The notes below the pieces were generated by a model. That model was not told where the DNA came from. It did not search any database and saw only the letters and a program-made list of their open reading frames with translations. The translations under genes and the position numbers were made by a program. Of a DNA stretch of 54,089 nucleotides, positions 45,952 through 54,089 are shown piece after piece. This stretch comes from Diaphorobacter caeni (GTDB taxonomy: Bacteria > Pseudomonadota > Gammaproteobacteria > Burkholderiales > Burkholderiaceae_C). The first letter of the stretch is position 1; the number at the start of each line of letters is the position of its first letter. The stretch lies in contig NZ_JADKYZ010000016.1 in NCBI RefSeq assembly GCF_015354245.1, forward strand, positions 1 through 54,089, read 5' to 3'.

Positions 45952-46328
45952 AAAACGTCTCCTGTGACGCATGGTTTGGAAAGAGCCCTGCACCCCGTCA
46001 ATCGCGGTGCCGGACGGCGAACTTGAATGCACTCAATCTGGTTTTCACTATGCACTTGGCGAAGGTGAAAATCAACGCCTGACCTGCCGCATCGCCGGGG
46101 TTAGCGGTTACAGGTGCCAAGCTGCCAAAAAACGGTCACAATGCGAAGTTGTCCGGTCACCCAGAGAGTCCGGCAAATCCGGCCCACCTCCAGCCCTCCG
46201 CGCATTGCTTTGCGGCCTGGGCGTAAAATCCCCTCTCACGTCCCGAGCAGAAACCGCGCCGAGGCAATGTGCACCGCCGCATTTCTTCCTCTGGGATTTC
46301 TTTTTTGTGTTTGCCCACACTGACTGCA
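45952..46328. other. 377-bp divergent intergenic region hpf / purC
   Basis: No gene I can support. It must contain the hpf and purC promoters. GTAAAATC at 46223-46230 is a candidate purC -10 (TAAAAT) without a clear -35, giving a leader of about 95 nt. TTGGCAC near 46114-46120 on the minus strand recalls a sigma-54 -24 box, but the partner GC element is off by one base. Confidence 0.35.
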
Positions 46329-47249
46329 ATGACCCAGCCTAGCTCCTCCGCTCTGCATACCTCCGCCCTGACCTCGCTGCCCCTTCTGGCGCGCGGCAAA
46401 GTGCGCGACAACTATGCAGTGGGTGACGATCGCATCCTGATGGTGGCGTCCGATCGCCTGTCCGCCTTTGACGTGATCATGGGCGAGCCGATCCCCGGCA
46501 AGGGAGAGCTGCTGACCAAGATGGCGCTGTTCTGGTTCGACAAGCTGCAAGGCATCGTCCCCAACCACCTGACCGGCGACGTTCCCGAAAGCGTGGTCAC
46601 CCCAGCCGAGGTGCCGCAGGTCGTGGGCCGCTCGATGCTGGTCAAGCGCCTCAAGCCCATCCCGGTCGAGGCCGTGGTGCGCGGCTACCTGGCCGGCAGC
46701 GGCTGGAAGGAATACCAGGAATCGCGCTCGGTCTGCGGCGTGCCGCTGCCCGAAGGCCTGACCAACGCGGCCAAGCTGCCCCACTCGATCTACACGCCCG
46801 CAGCCAAGGCCGCGGCCGGTGAGCACGACGAGAACATCACCTTCGAGCAGACCGTCGAGATCGTCGGCGAAGACCTCGCCAAGCGCATCCGCGACGTGAG
46901 CATCGCGCTCTACGAAAAGGCGGCCGCCATCGCCCTCACCAAGGGCATGATCATCGCGGACACGAAGTTCGAATTCGGCCTCACGCCCGAAGGCGAGCTG
47001 GTGCTGATGGACGAGGTGCTGACCCCCGACAGCTCGCGCTACTGGCCCGTCGAAGGCTACGAAGACGCCCTCAAGAACGGCACCAACCCTCCAAGCTACG
47101 ACAAGCAGTTCGTGCGCGACTGGCTCGAGGCCGTGCGCATCAACGGCAAGCCCTGGGACAAGACCGCGCCCGCACCGCGCCTGCCGCGCGAAGTGGTCGA
47201 GAAGACCGCCGCCAAGTACCGCGAAGCGCTGGAGCGTCTGACGGCCTGA
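46329..47249 (+). CDS. purC: Phosphoribosylaminoimidazole-succinocarboxamide synthase
   Basis: SAICAR synthetase of purine synthesis, joining aspartate to CAIR. Started at [29 protein letters not shown] (306 residues). An upstream in-frame ATG is rejected. Landmarks are [42 protein letters not shown] and IADTKFEFG. The longer (about 300-residue) form is common in beta-proteobacteria. It ends at a hairpin terminator. Confidence 0.96.
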   Translation: MTQPSSSALHTSALTSLPLLARGKVRDNYAVGDDRILMVASDRLSAFDVIMGEPIPGKGELLTKMALFWFDKLQGIVPNHLTGDVPESVVTPAEVPQVVGRSMLVKRLKPIPVEAVVRGYLAGSGWKEYQESRSVCGVPLPEGLTNAAKLPHSIYTPAAKAAAGEHDENITFEQTVEIVGEDLAKRIRDVSIALYEKAAAIALTKGMIIADTKFEFGLTPEGELVLMDEVLTPDSSRYWPVEGYEDALKNGTNPPSYDKQFVRDWLEAVRINGKPWDKTAPAPRLPREVVEKTAAKYREALERLTA

Positions 47250-47281
47250 CGGCCCGCTTCCCGATACGCCGCTTCACGCGC

Positions 47282-47314
47282 AAAAGGCCGCCTGGATTCA
47301 TCCGGCGGCTTTTT
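47282..47314. terminator. Terminator after purC
   Basis: GCCGCC (47287-47292) pairs with GGCGGC (47304-47309), flanked by AAAA on the left and TTTTT on the right. It lies between convergent purC and the META lipoprotein gene and can act in both directions. Confidence 0.75.
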
Positions 47315-47332
47315 GCATTTCAGGGCGATGGA

Positions 47333-48223
47333 TCACTGCGGCGAGTTGTCGGGCTCGTAGGGCTCGAAGGCGGCCTCCCCCGCCTCATCCGCCCTGAATC
47401 TCAGGAACGGCTTGCCCTCCTGATCGCGCATCACCAGCTCGCGCCCGCGCTGCATGAAGCCGCTCGTCTGCTGCAGCGCGCTCAGAAACGCCGGTTCGTC
47501 CTTGCCGCCCTCGAGACACAGGCGGATCGAGGTGGTGTCGAGCGCGAGCCTCAGCCGCGCGCCCTCGACCTCGTAGCGGCCCAGAAAACGGTTACAGCCG
47601 CCCGATCCTGAAAACTCCCCCTGAGCCGTGCCCGGCGGCAGACCGCTGCGCGAGGGGTGGAACTGGATGAACGCGGGAGCAACGCCCTTTTCGGGCGCGG
47701 AGACGGACGACACGGCCTCCTCGCCCACGCTCATCAGCCGCCAATGCGTCTGGGTGAACGCGACGGCGGCGCGCGCGGTCGCGTACGAGTTCGGATAGGG
47801 CTCGAGAATGACGTCGGTTCGGTGGAACGCAGGATCGGCCATCACCGGATGCGAACCCGGCGTGTAGAACAGCAGCTGGTTGTAGAGCGACACCTGGGCC
47901 TGCACCAAGTACTTGCCGTTGCGCTGCAACTGGCCCATCTCGAACGGGATATTCAGATCGAACGGTGCCTGCCCCGCCGGCTCGATGCGCTGGCGGGCGA
48001 GCGCCACCGGCGGCCGGCTCTCGTTGGACACGTCCATCAGCGCCGCCTCAAAGACGGCGTCCGGCGGAACATAGATGCGCGTTCTCGAGAACGCCCGCCC
48101 GGTGATGCGCGCATCGGGCCGGGGCACGCCCGCGCAGCCGCCGAGCAGGGCCAACGCGCCGCCGCAGACCAGCAGCCCGCGGCGCGCGACGCCGGGTGAT
48201 GACGCTTCAACCGGCCGGCTCAA
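47333..48223 (-). CDS. YbaY/META-domain lipoprotein
   Basis: A 296-residue lipoprotein if started at TTG 48221-48223 (MSRPVEASSPGVARRGLL); no ATG or GTG exists at the expected place. A hydrophobic stretch leads to Cys30 in a LLGGC lipobox. The first domain (RITGRAFSRTRIYVPPDAVFEAAL) resembles YbaY/YscW. The second (about 190-290, with FSGSGGCNRFLGRYEVEG and LRL) is a META/HslJ domain. Both are associated with envelope stress in other proteins. The gene follows the thioredoxin gene closely and may share its transcript. Confidence 0.8.
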   Translation of the reverse strand: MSRPVEASSPGVARRGLLVCGGALALLGGCAGVPRPDARITGRAFSRTRIYVPPDAVFEAALMDVSNESRPPVALARQRIEPAGQAPFDLNIPFEMGQLQRNGKYLVQAQVSLYNQLLFYTPGSHPVMADPAFHRTDVILEPYPNSYATARAAVAFTQTHWRLMSVGEEAVSSVSAPEKGVAPAFIQFHPSRSGLPPGTAQGEFSGSGGCNRFLGRYEVEGARLRLALDTTSIRLCLEGGKDEPAFLSALQQTSGFMQRGRELVMRDQEGKPFLRFRADEAGEAAFEPYEPDNSPQ

Positions 48224-48240
48224 GGCGCTCTCGATCCCGC

Positions 48241-49137
48241 TCAGCTCAGCACGACGCTCGAGAGACGGCGGCGATAGGTCGCCACGGTCGGGTCTTCGGG
48301 AGGAATCTGACCGTCGGCGACCTTGACCTTGGGTGGCTCGATCAGCTCGAGAATGGCGATGTAGAGCTTGCGCGCAGCGTCGTCGTTCCAGGTCTTGTCG
48401 CGCATGAGGATGTCGAGCAGTTCGTCCATCGCATCGGTCCACTTCTGCTCGGCGACAAGCTTGCGCGCGCGGCCGAAACGCGCCTCGAAATCGCGCTTGT
48501 TGGCGGCGATCTTCGCGTCGAATTCAGCGACGGGGCCGTTCTGCGTGGAGAAATCGAGCGCATCCATCCAAGCCTTGAGCGCGCCGAGCTTGCGCGACAG
48601 CGCCGCCTTGGCGATCACTGGCGCGAAGGCCACCTTGGCATCGTCCTCGCGGCCCAGCTGCAGCAGCAGCTTGACGTAGTCGTAGCGCGCATCGTCGTTC
48701 GACGGATCGGTGACCACAGCGTGCTGATAGCGCTCGAGCAGCGATTCGGCACCTTCCTCGCCGAGTGCCTCTTCGGCATCTGCCACATCTTCCTCGGGCG
48801 CGGCCTCGTCGGCGGGCGGCACATGCTTGTCGAGGAATTCCTTGACCTGGCCCTCGCTCTGCGCGCCCATGAAGCCGTCCACCGGCTGGCCGTTCTTCAT
48901 GAGAATGCAGGTGGGAATGCTGCGGATGCCGAAGGCGCCCGCCAGTTCCTGCTGCTGGTCGGAGTCGATTTTCACGAGCTTGAAGCGGCCTGCGTATTCG
49001 GTCTCGACCTTCTCGAGCACGGGACCCAGCGTCTTGCACGGGCCGCACCAGGGCGCCCAGAAATCCACCAGCACGGGCGTTTGCATCGACGCGGCGATGA
49101 CTTCGGATTCAAAATTCTCTACGGTGACATCAATCAT
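48241..49137 (-). CDS. YbbN-type thioredoxin/co-chaperone
   Basis: Cytoplasmic thioredoxin-fold protein of 298 residues. The N-terminal 110 residues have an intact redox site WAPWCGPCK (Cys31, Cys34) and conserved FGIRSIPTCILMKNG. The remainder is helical with tetratricopeptide-like repeats, as in CnoX/YbbN. Those members act as holdases with DnaK/GroEL. E. coli YbbN lacks a full CGPC, so this one may keep oxidoreductase activity, like several beta-proteobacterial relatives. Confidence 0.9.
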   Translation of the reverse strand: MIDVTVENFESEVIAASMQTPVLVDFWAPWCGPCKTLGPVLEKVETEYAGRFKLVKIDSDQQQELAGAFGIRSIPTCILMKNGQPVDGFMGAQSEGQVKEFLDKHVPPADEAAPEEDVADAEEALGEEGAESLLERYQHAVVTDPSNDDARYDYVKLLLQLGREDDAKVAFAPVIAKAALSRKLGALKAWMDALDFSTQNGPVAEFDAKIAANKRDFEARFGRARKLVAEQKWTDAMDELLDILMRDKTWNDDAARKLYIAILELIEPPKVKVADGQIPPEDPTVATYRRRLSSVVLS

Positions 49138-49347
49138 GGCAAAACCCGGTGACGTGAATGGGGGTGGTGGAGCGCGGCGCCTGTCTCGCGGGCCGCGCGG
49201 ATCGGACGACTGGAAACCCGACAGTTGGGGGCATCCCCCGGATCCTCAAGGCTCGGTCAAGCCGCCATTCTCCAGCATATTCACCGCCGCATGAGAACAC
49301 GCGCAGACCGCCCGCCTTTGCCGTTGACAGAGCAATTCCCCGGCCCA

Positions 49348-49378
49348 TTGCACGCGACCCGCCCACAAAAAGTAAAAT
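49348..49378 (+). promoter_or_regulatory. Candidate purE promoter
   Basis: TTGCAC (49348-49353) and TAAAAT (49373-49378) are 19 bp apart, 55 nt before the purE start. The same octamer GTAAAATC occurs upstream of purC. An in-frame ATG at 49380 would precede the predicted transcript start, supporting the ATG at 49434. Confidence 0.35.
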
Positions 49379-49433
49379 CATGGGTTCCACCCCAGCGGGG
49401 CAGCCACCGGGCGGCCCCTCGCACCTACCAAAA

Positions 49434-49931
49434 ATGAATTCCATCCAAATCGGCGTGGTGATGGGCTCCAGCAGCGACTGGGAGACCATGCAGCACGCAG
49501 TAGCCATCCTCGAACAATTCGGCATCGCCCACGAAGCGCAAGTGGTTTCGGCCCACCGCATGCCTGACGACATGTTCCGCTACGCGGAAGCCGCCGCCGA
49601 CCGGGGCCTCAAGGCCATCATCGCGGGCGCGGGCGGCGCTGCCCACCTGCCCGGCATGATCGCCGCCAAGACCACCGTGCCGGTGCTCGGCGTGCCGGTC
49701 GCGAGCCGCCACCTGCAAGGTGTGGATTCGCTGCACTCCATCGTTCAGATGCCCAAGGGCGTGCCCGTGGCGACCTTCGCCATCGGCACTGCCGGTGCGG
49801 CCAACGCGGCGCTGTTCGCGGTCGCCCTGCTGGCCAATGAAGATCCGGCCCTGCGCCAGAAGCTCGAAGCCTTCCGCGTGGAGCAGACCAACGCAGCGCG
49901 CGCCATGACCCTGCCGCCGGTGTCCGCATGA
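49434..49931 (+). CDS. purE: N5-carboxyaminoimidazole ribonucleotide mutase
   Basis: Class I PurE of purine synthesis, 165 residues, starting MNSIQIGVVMGSSSDWETM. Conserved GSSSDW, SAHRMPDDM with catalytic His41, and GAGGAAHLPGM are present. It works with PurK, whose start overlaps the purE stop (ATGA). purC, another step of the pathway, is 2.2 kb upstream in the same orientation. Confidence 0.96.
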   Translation: MNSIQIGVVMGSSSDWETMQHAVAILEQFGIAHEAQVVSAHRMPDDMFRYAEAAADRGLKAIIAGAGGAAHLPGMIAAKTTVPVLGVPVASRHLQGVDSLHSIVQMPKGVPVATFAIGTAGAANAALFAVALLANEDPALRQKLEAFRVEQTNAARAMTLPPVSA

Positions 49932-51103
49932 GCGCGCACGACAACTCCGCCGTCATCCTCCCAGGCGCGACGCTGGGCGTGCTCGGCGGCGGCCAGCTCG
50001 GCCGCATGTTCGCCCAGACCGCACAGGCGATGGGTTACTTCACCGCCGTGCTCGACAAGGATGAGACCAGCCCCGCAGGCCTCGTCAGCCACCACCACAT
50101 CCGCACCGGTTACGAAGATCCGCAGGGTCTGGCTGAACTGGCCGGACTGTGCGCGGCGGTGACCACTGAATTCGAGAACGTGCCCGCCGGTTCGCTGAAC
50201 AAGCTGGCCGAGACGCTGCCGGTGTCGCCCGCCGGATCGGCCGTCGCTATTGCCCAGGACCGCGCTGCGGAAAAGGCGCATTTCGTGAAGTGCGGCGTGC
50301 CCTGCGCGCCCTATGCCGTGATCGAGACGCCCGAGCAGCTCGCCGCCGTGAACGACGCGCTGCTGCCCGGCATTCTGAAGACCGCCCGCATGGGCTACGA
50401 CGGCAAGGGCCAGGTCCGCGTGAAGACGCGCGAAGAGCTCAACACCGCGTGGGAACAGCTCGGCCGCGTGGCCTGCGTGCTTGAAAAGATGCTGCCGCTC
50501 GTGCACGAGTGCTCGGTGATCGTCGCCCGTGGCCGCGATGGCAGCATCGTGAACCTGCCGGTGCAGCGCAATCTGCACCGCGACGGCATTCTGGCCGTCA
50601 CCGAGGTCTATGAAGGCAATCTGCCCGCGACCACCATCGAGAAAGCCATCGCCGCCGCCAAGTCGGTCGCCACCGGCCTCGACTACGTGGGCGTGCTTTG
50701 CGTGGAGTTCTTCGTGCTGAACGACGGCATGCTGGTGGTCAACGAGATCGCTCCGCGTCCGCACAACAGCGGTCACTACAGCCAGAACGCGTGCGACGTC
50801 TCGCAGTTCGAGCTGCAGGTGCGCTGCATGACCAACCTGCCGCTCACCCAGCCGCGCCAGCACAGCCCCTCCATCATGCTGAACCTGCTCGGCGATCTGT
50901 GGTTCAAGGAGTCCGATGTGGCGAAGACGCCCGCATGGGACCAGGTGCTGGCCCTGCCCGGCGCGACGCTGCACCTCTACGGCAAGCACGACGCCAAGCG
51001 CGCGCGCAAGATGGGGCACCTGAACATCACCGGCGCCACGCCCGAGGCAGTGCGCTCCGTCGCGCTCAAGGCCGCCGACATCCTCGGCATCGCGCCGTTC
51101 TGA
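49928..51103 (+). CDS. purK: N5-carboxyaminoimidazole ribonucleotide synthase
   Basis: ATP-grasp enzyme of 391 residues that carboxylates AIR with bicarbonate for PurE. Seen are the N-terminal nucleotide fold LGVLGGGQLGRMFAQTAQAMGY, TEFENVPAGSL, KTARMGYDGKGQV, and EIAPRPHNSGHYSQNAC. It is translationally coupled to purE and followed 16 nt later by the Sua5-family gene. Confidence 0.96.
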   Translation: MSAHDNSAVILPGATLGVLGGGQLGRMFAQTAQAMGYFTAVLDKDETSPAGLVSHHHIRTGYEDPQGLAELAGLCAAVTTEFENVPAGSLNKLAETLPVSPAGSAVAIAQDRAAEKAHFVKCGVPCAPYAVIETPEQLAAVNDALLPGILKTARMGYDGKGQVRVKTREELNTAWEQLGRVACVLEKMLPLVHECSVIVARGRDGSIVNLPVQRNLHRDGILAVTEVYEGNLPATTIEKAIAAAKSVATGLDYVGVLCVEFFVLNDGMLVVNEIAPRPHNSGHYSQNACDVSQFELQVRCMTNLPLTQPRQHSPSIMLNLLGDLWFKESDVAKTPAWDQVLALPGATLHLYGKHDAKRARKMGHLNITGATPEAVRSVALKAADILGIAPF

Positions 51104-51119
51104 TGGCAGGCGCGACGTC

Positions 51120-52115
51120 ATGATTCTGGACGCAAGCCAGCCCGGTTCGGTGAAAACGGCGGCCGAGGCGCTCGCGCGCGGCGACCTGCTCGGCATGCCC
51201 ACGGAGACGGTCTACGGCCTCGCCGCCGATGCCGACAACGACGCGGCCGTGGCGCAGATCTTTGCCGCCAAGGGCCGCCCGACCAACCACCCGCTGATCG
51301 TGCACGTGGCCGACGCGGACACCATCCGCCGCTACGCCAAGGAAGTGCCGCTGTTCGCGCAGCAGCTGATCGACGCGTTCTGGCCCGGGCCGCTCACCGT
51401 GATCCTGCCGCGCCTGCCAGACGCCGCCAAGGCCTCGACCGGCGGGCAGGACAGCGTGGGGCTGCGCTGTCCTTCGCACCCCGTGGCGCACGCGCTGCTG
51501 CTGGCCTGCCAGAAGCTCGAATCTCCCGTCTGGGGCGTGGCCGCGCCGAGCGCCAACAAGTTCGGCCGCGTGAGCCCGACGACCGCCCAGCACGTGGCCT
51601 CGGAATTCGGCGACGCGCTGCTGGTGCTCGACGGCGGCGCCTGCGAGGTCGGCATCGAATCGACCATCGTCGACTGCACGCGCGGCGTGCCCGTGCTGCT
51701 GCGCCCCGGCGCGATCACGCGCGACGACATCGAGCGCGCCTGCGGCATCCGTCCGCTGTCCAAGGAAGAGATGCCGGAGCACACGCCGCGCGCCTCGGGC
51801 ACGCTGCTCGCGCACTACGCGCCCAGCGCCAACGTGCGGCTGATGAACGCCAAACAGATCCAGACCGCGCTCGAGATCATGGGCAAGGACGCCGCGAACA
51901 TCGCGATCTACTCGCGCGCCCGCATGCTCACACCGGCCAAAAGCGTGGTGCTGCGCCGCATGCCCGATGATGCGCATGAGGCCAGCAGGGAACTGTTTGC
52001 CGCGCTACGTGACTTCGACGCCGCCAAGGTCAAACTCATCTGGGTGGAGTCGCCACCAGAATCCGAAGATTGGGAAGGTGTCCGTGACCGGCTGCAGCGC
52101 GCCGCTGCGGCCTGA
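51120..52115 (+). CDS. L-threonylcarbamoyladenylate synthase (Sua5/TsaC)
   Basis: Makes threonylcarbamoyl-AMP for the t6A modification of tRNA. The 331 residues are long enough for the Sua5 form: a YrdC domain (GDLLGMPTETVYGLAADADND; KGRPTNHPLIVHV; STIVDCT) plus a C-terminal Sua5 domain after the linker around HTPRASGTLLAHYAPSA. It is cotranscribed with purE and purK, a frequent arrangement. Confidence 0.93.
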   Translation: MILDASQPGSVKTAAEALARGDLLGMPTETVYGLAADADNDAAVAQIFAAKGRPTNHPLIVHVADADTIRRYAKEVPLFAQQLIDAFWPGPLTVILPRLPDAAKASTGGQDSVGLRCPSHPVAHALLLACQKLESPVWGVAAPSANKFGRVSPTTAQHVASEFGDALLVLDGGACEVGIESTIVDCTRGVPVLLRPGAITRDDIERACGIRPLSKEEMPEHTPRASGTLLAHYAPSANVRLMNAKQIQTALEIMGKDAANIAIYSRARMLTPAKSVVLRRMPDDAHEASRELFAALRDFDAAKVKLIWVESPPESEDWEGVRDRLQRAAAA

Positions 52116-52200
52116 ACGGGGTCCCTACAGTTTGTAGCGGATGCTTCGCCCATCGTTTACATGCACTAGTTACACTCACGCCATCGTTTTGGAGATTTTT

Positions 52201-53154
52201 ATGGCAGCAAATTGGATGCGCCGCACTTTTGTGGCCGCGGCCTGCGCCTCGGCAGCCCTGCTCACCGCTTGCGGCTCCAGCAGTGTGGATTCGGCGATCA
52301 GCCCCGACCGTTTCGTCATCTTCGGCGACGGTCTGGCGGACCAAGGCCAGCTCGGCACCTCGTTCACCGTGAATGATGGCGCCATCAACAACTGGGCCGC
52401 ACAGTTCGCATCGCGCTACGACGTGACGACGACACCGTCGTCCAAGGGCGGAACGAACTATGCGTACGGCAACGCCCGCATCTCCGCCACGCCCGACGCC
52501 GCAGGCAACGCCAGCACGCCGACGGTCGTCCAGCAGATCGACACCTTCCTCGCCGGCAACAAGATCGGCGACAACGACATGGTCGTCGTCAGTGCCGGCG
52601 TGAGCGACGTGATCGTCAACATCACGGCCTTCATGAACGGCTCGATCACCGAAGACCAGCTGCTTGCCAATGCCACGCAGGCGGGCGCCGATCTGGCTGC
52701 GCAGGTCAAGCGCCTGAACGCAGCTGGTGCCAAGCACATCGTCGTGACCGGCACCTTCGACCTGAGCCGCACTCCGTGGGCCAAGATCATCGATCAGGAA
52801 CAGCGCCTCTCGAAGGTCATGCTCGCGCTGAACAACAAGCTCAAGATCGACATCAATGAGCTGGGCGGCAAGCAGGTCCTGTACATCGATGCGGCATACC
52901 AGGTGAACCTGTTCCAGGGCAGCCCGGGCAGCTACGGCTTCACCAACAGCGAAAAGGCCGTCTGCAATTCCGTGGACGCCGGCGCCGGCAACGGCACGGG
53001 CACCGGCCAGATCAACTCGGCACTGTGCAACACCAGCACCGTGATCGACGAGAACTACAACCGCTACGTCTTCTCCGACAACGTCTACCTGACCCCCGAG
53101 GCCAACCGCCGTCTGGGCGACTACGCACGCGACATCGTCGTGCTGCAATGGTGA
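52201..53154 (+). CDS. SGNH/GDSL-fold lipoprotein with substituted catalytic residues
   Basis: A 317-residue lipoprotein: signal peptide and lipobox LTAC (Cys24). The fold blocks of GDSL hydrolases are recognisable, but block I reads FGDGLADQG, with glycine at 44 where the nucleophilic serine belongs. Block II keeps a glycine-rich YAYGNARI. Block III reads AGVSDV, with serine at 135 for the usual asparagine. Block V reads DNVYLTPEAN (293-302), with tyrosine at 296 for the catalytic histidine. Codons confirm each change (GGT, AGC, TAC). It is therefore probably a non-catalytic outer-membrane or periplasmic binding protein. An enzyme with a rearranged site is the alternative. It is transcribed alone after the Sua5 gene. 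Confidence 0.85.
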   Translation: MAANWMRRTFVAAACASAALLTACGSSSVDSAISPDRFVIFGDGLADQGQLGTSFTVNDGAINNWAAQFASRYDVTTTPSSKGGTNYAYGNARISATPDAAGNASTPTVVQQIDTFLAGNKIGDNDMVVVSAGVSDVIVNITAFMNGSITEDQLLANATQAGADLAAQVKRLNAAGAKHIVVTGTFDLSRTPWAKIIDQEQRLSKVMLALNNKLKIDINELGGKQVLYIDAAYQVNLFQGSPGSYGFTNSEKAVCNSVDAGAGNGTGTGQINSALCNTSTVIDENYNRYVFSDNVYLTPEANRRLGDYARDIVVLQW

Positions 53155-53178
53155 TCTGAGCCAGTTTCAGTCTCCCAC

Positions 53179-53214
53179 ACGGGCGGCAAGCGGTGCAGAC
53201 CGTTGGCCGCCCGT
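53179..53214 (+). terminator. Weak terminator-like hairpin after the SGNH gene
   Basis: ACGGGCGG pairs with CCGCCCGT around an inner CGGT/CCG hairpin. The following TGTCATTGG has few T residues, so termination would be inefficient or protein-assisted. Confidence 0.35.
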
Positions 53215-53256
53215 TGTCATTGGTGGGTCGCCACATTCACCATTCAGGCATAAAAA

Positions 53257-53278
53257 AGCCGACCCCGAGGGGTCGGCT
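53257..53278 (-). terminator. Terminator of ompW
   Basis: AGCCGACCCC pairs with GGGGTCGGCT (perfect ten-base stem) and is followed on the minus strand by a U-tract (A6 on the plus strand at 53252-53257). It lies 25 nt past the ompW stop. Confidence 0.85.
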
Positions 53279-53302
53279 GCTGAACACCTTGGAGGTTTCC
53301 GT

Positions 53303-53974
53303 TCAGAACTTGTAGCCGATATCGAACGAGACGACATCCGGATTGAGCTTCACCGAGATGCTCTGCCCGGTGGACAGGTGCGCCTTGGTCTTCAGGAACG
53401 ACTTGTAGTACGACGCGTTCACGAACCAGCGTTCATTGATGTTGTAGATGAAGCCGATCTGCGGAGTCAGAGCGAACTTGTTGTCCATCTTGGCCGTCGT
53501 CGGGTGGTCAGGACCGCCGCCGGTCAGACCGGTCAGCGTGGCCGTCGTGCGGTTCTTGAAGAACTTGGCATAGGTCACGCCCAGACCGACGTAGGGACGG
53601 AAGGCCGCATTGGCTTCCAGAAAACGGTACTGCACGAACAGCGTCGCGGGCAGCACCTTGACCTTGCCGAGCTGGCCCACGCCGTCGATCGCGCCATCAC
53701 CGTAGAACTTGTGCTTGAACGGCAGCGCAAGCGGCAGATCCAGCGAGATGTTGTCGGTCAGCATGTAGTTCACGCCACCCGACACCTGGGTCGCATCGCT
53801 CACCGAGATCTTGGTGCCCGGAAAGCTGGGCTCCGAGAGATTGCCGCTGGTCGTGTCCGGCATGATGCGCGTGACGCCGAAACGCGCACTGAACGTGCCC
53901 GCCACCTGAGCCTGCGCACCCGCGCAGGCCGCCAATACCAGCACTGCCGCGCCAGCCTTGAAGGGGTAGATCAA
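53303..53974 (-). CDS. ompW: OmpW-family outer-membrane protein
   Basis: Eight-stranded outer-membrane barrel, 223 residues with a signal peptide ending AGAQAQ. Family features are FSARFGVTRIMPD, the central GKVKVLPATLFVQYRF and LGVTYAKFF, and the C-terminal VSFDIGYKF with terminal phenylalanine for barrel assembly. The start must be TTG (53972-53974): an in-frame TGA lies three codons further upstream and no ATG or GTG falls between. Proteins of this family pass small hydrophobic molecules; the ligand here is unknown. Positions 53975-54089 show no gene I can support. Confidence 0.9.
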   Translation of the reverse strand: MIYPFKAGAAVLVLAACAGAQAQVAGTFSARFGVTRIMPDTTSGNLSEPSFPGTKISVSDATQVSGGVNYMLTDNISLDLPLALPFKHKFYGDGAIDGVGQLGKVKVLPATLFVQYRFLEANAAFRPYVGLGVTYAKFFKNRTTATLTGLTGGGPDHPTTAKMDNKFALTPQIGFIYNINERWFVNASYYKSFLKTKAHLSTGQSISVKLNPDVVSFDIGYKF

Positions 53975-54089
53975 GCAGTCGTGTCACCAGCCGCCATTTC
54001 GATCACGGCAATGGCAGCCGGGCGTTCACGTTCAAATTGTTCCGGTCTGGATGAGGCCGACTGACGTCTCGGATGGCGCGTGACATACG

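Noticed and set aside
46108-46130. Sigma-54-like promoter for hpf
   Set aside because: TTGGCAC resembles a -24 box, but the -12 GC is displaced by one base and the rest does not match.
49324-49378. TTGACA at 49324 as the purE -35
   Set aside because: It is 43 bp from TAAAAT, far too distant. TTGCAC at 49348 is better placed.
1-54089. tRNA genes, rRNA genes, CRISPR arrays, insertion sequences or prophage genes
   Set aside because: None was recognised on either strand in the intergenic regions or frames examined. Short RNAs without obvious terminators could have been missed by eye.

Overview
The window is a GC-rich (roughly two-thirds G+C by eye) chromosomal segment of a beta-proteobacterium, most likely Burkholderiales, family Comamonadaceae. 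The support is gene content and order: fur divergent from bamE-dapB-exbB-exbD, leuS-lptE-holA, hpf-ptsN-hprK, and the proteobacterial glutamate-cysteine ligase. No rRNA, tRNA, CRISPR array, transposase or phage gene was found. Almost all of it is coding.

Layout. (1) 223-10689, all minus strand: proA, trkA, trkH, gshA, a DUF5329 protein, kup, a benE-type symporter and gshB. This run mixes potassium uptake with glutathione synthesis. (2) 10776-17087: a small unknown protein, an OmpR/TctD-type two-component pair, and divergently a PhnD-PhnC-PhnE-PhnE phosphonate/phosphate-type ABC importer. The intergenic regions hold an 11-bp-period direct repeat, a perfect stem-loop after phnD and a nested palindrome before phnC. 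(3) 17216-25710: a bacterial alpha-2-macroglobulin with an intact thioester motif, overlapping penicillin-binding protein 1C, then a secreted cupin. (4) 26231-31518: a visibly less GC-rich accessory patch with an orphan small protein and two very large multi-domain glycan genes. One is a fused pair of glycosyltransferases. The other joins a polysaccharide pyruvyl transferase to a phytanoyl-CoA-dioxygenase-like domain and a coiled coil. (5) 31675-36364: holA, lptE, leuS. (6) 36365-40487: an MscS/YbdG channel and a DUF4401/GDYXXLXY plus DUF2157 membrane pair. (7) 40630-45951: exbD, exbB, dapB, bamE, divergent fur, then hprK, ptsN, hpf. (8) 46329-53974: purC, a YbaY/META lipoprotein, a YbbN-type thioredoxin, purE-purK, a Sua5/TsaC enzyme, a lipoprotein with an SGNH fold but altered catalytic residues, and an OmpW porin.

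leuS-lptE-holA is commonly followed by proA in Burkholderiales. Here about 21 kb (10690-31674) separates holA from proA, so sections 2-4 can be read as accessory material accumulated at that junction. The most novel part is the two-gene glycan cassette (26585-31518). It has a strong internal ribosome binding site exactly at the boundary between the pyruvyl-transferase and dioxygenase domains. The second is the apparently non-catalytic SGNH lipoprotein at 52201. The third is the set of structured elements around the phn transporter and its adjacent two-component system.

All functional calls rest on reading translated sequence and motifs by eye. No database search was run. Start codons were adjusted where family length, ribosome binding sites or overlaps favoured an internal start.
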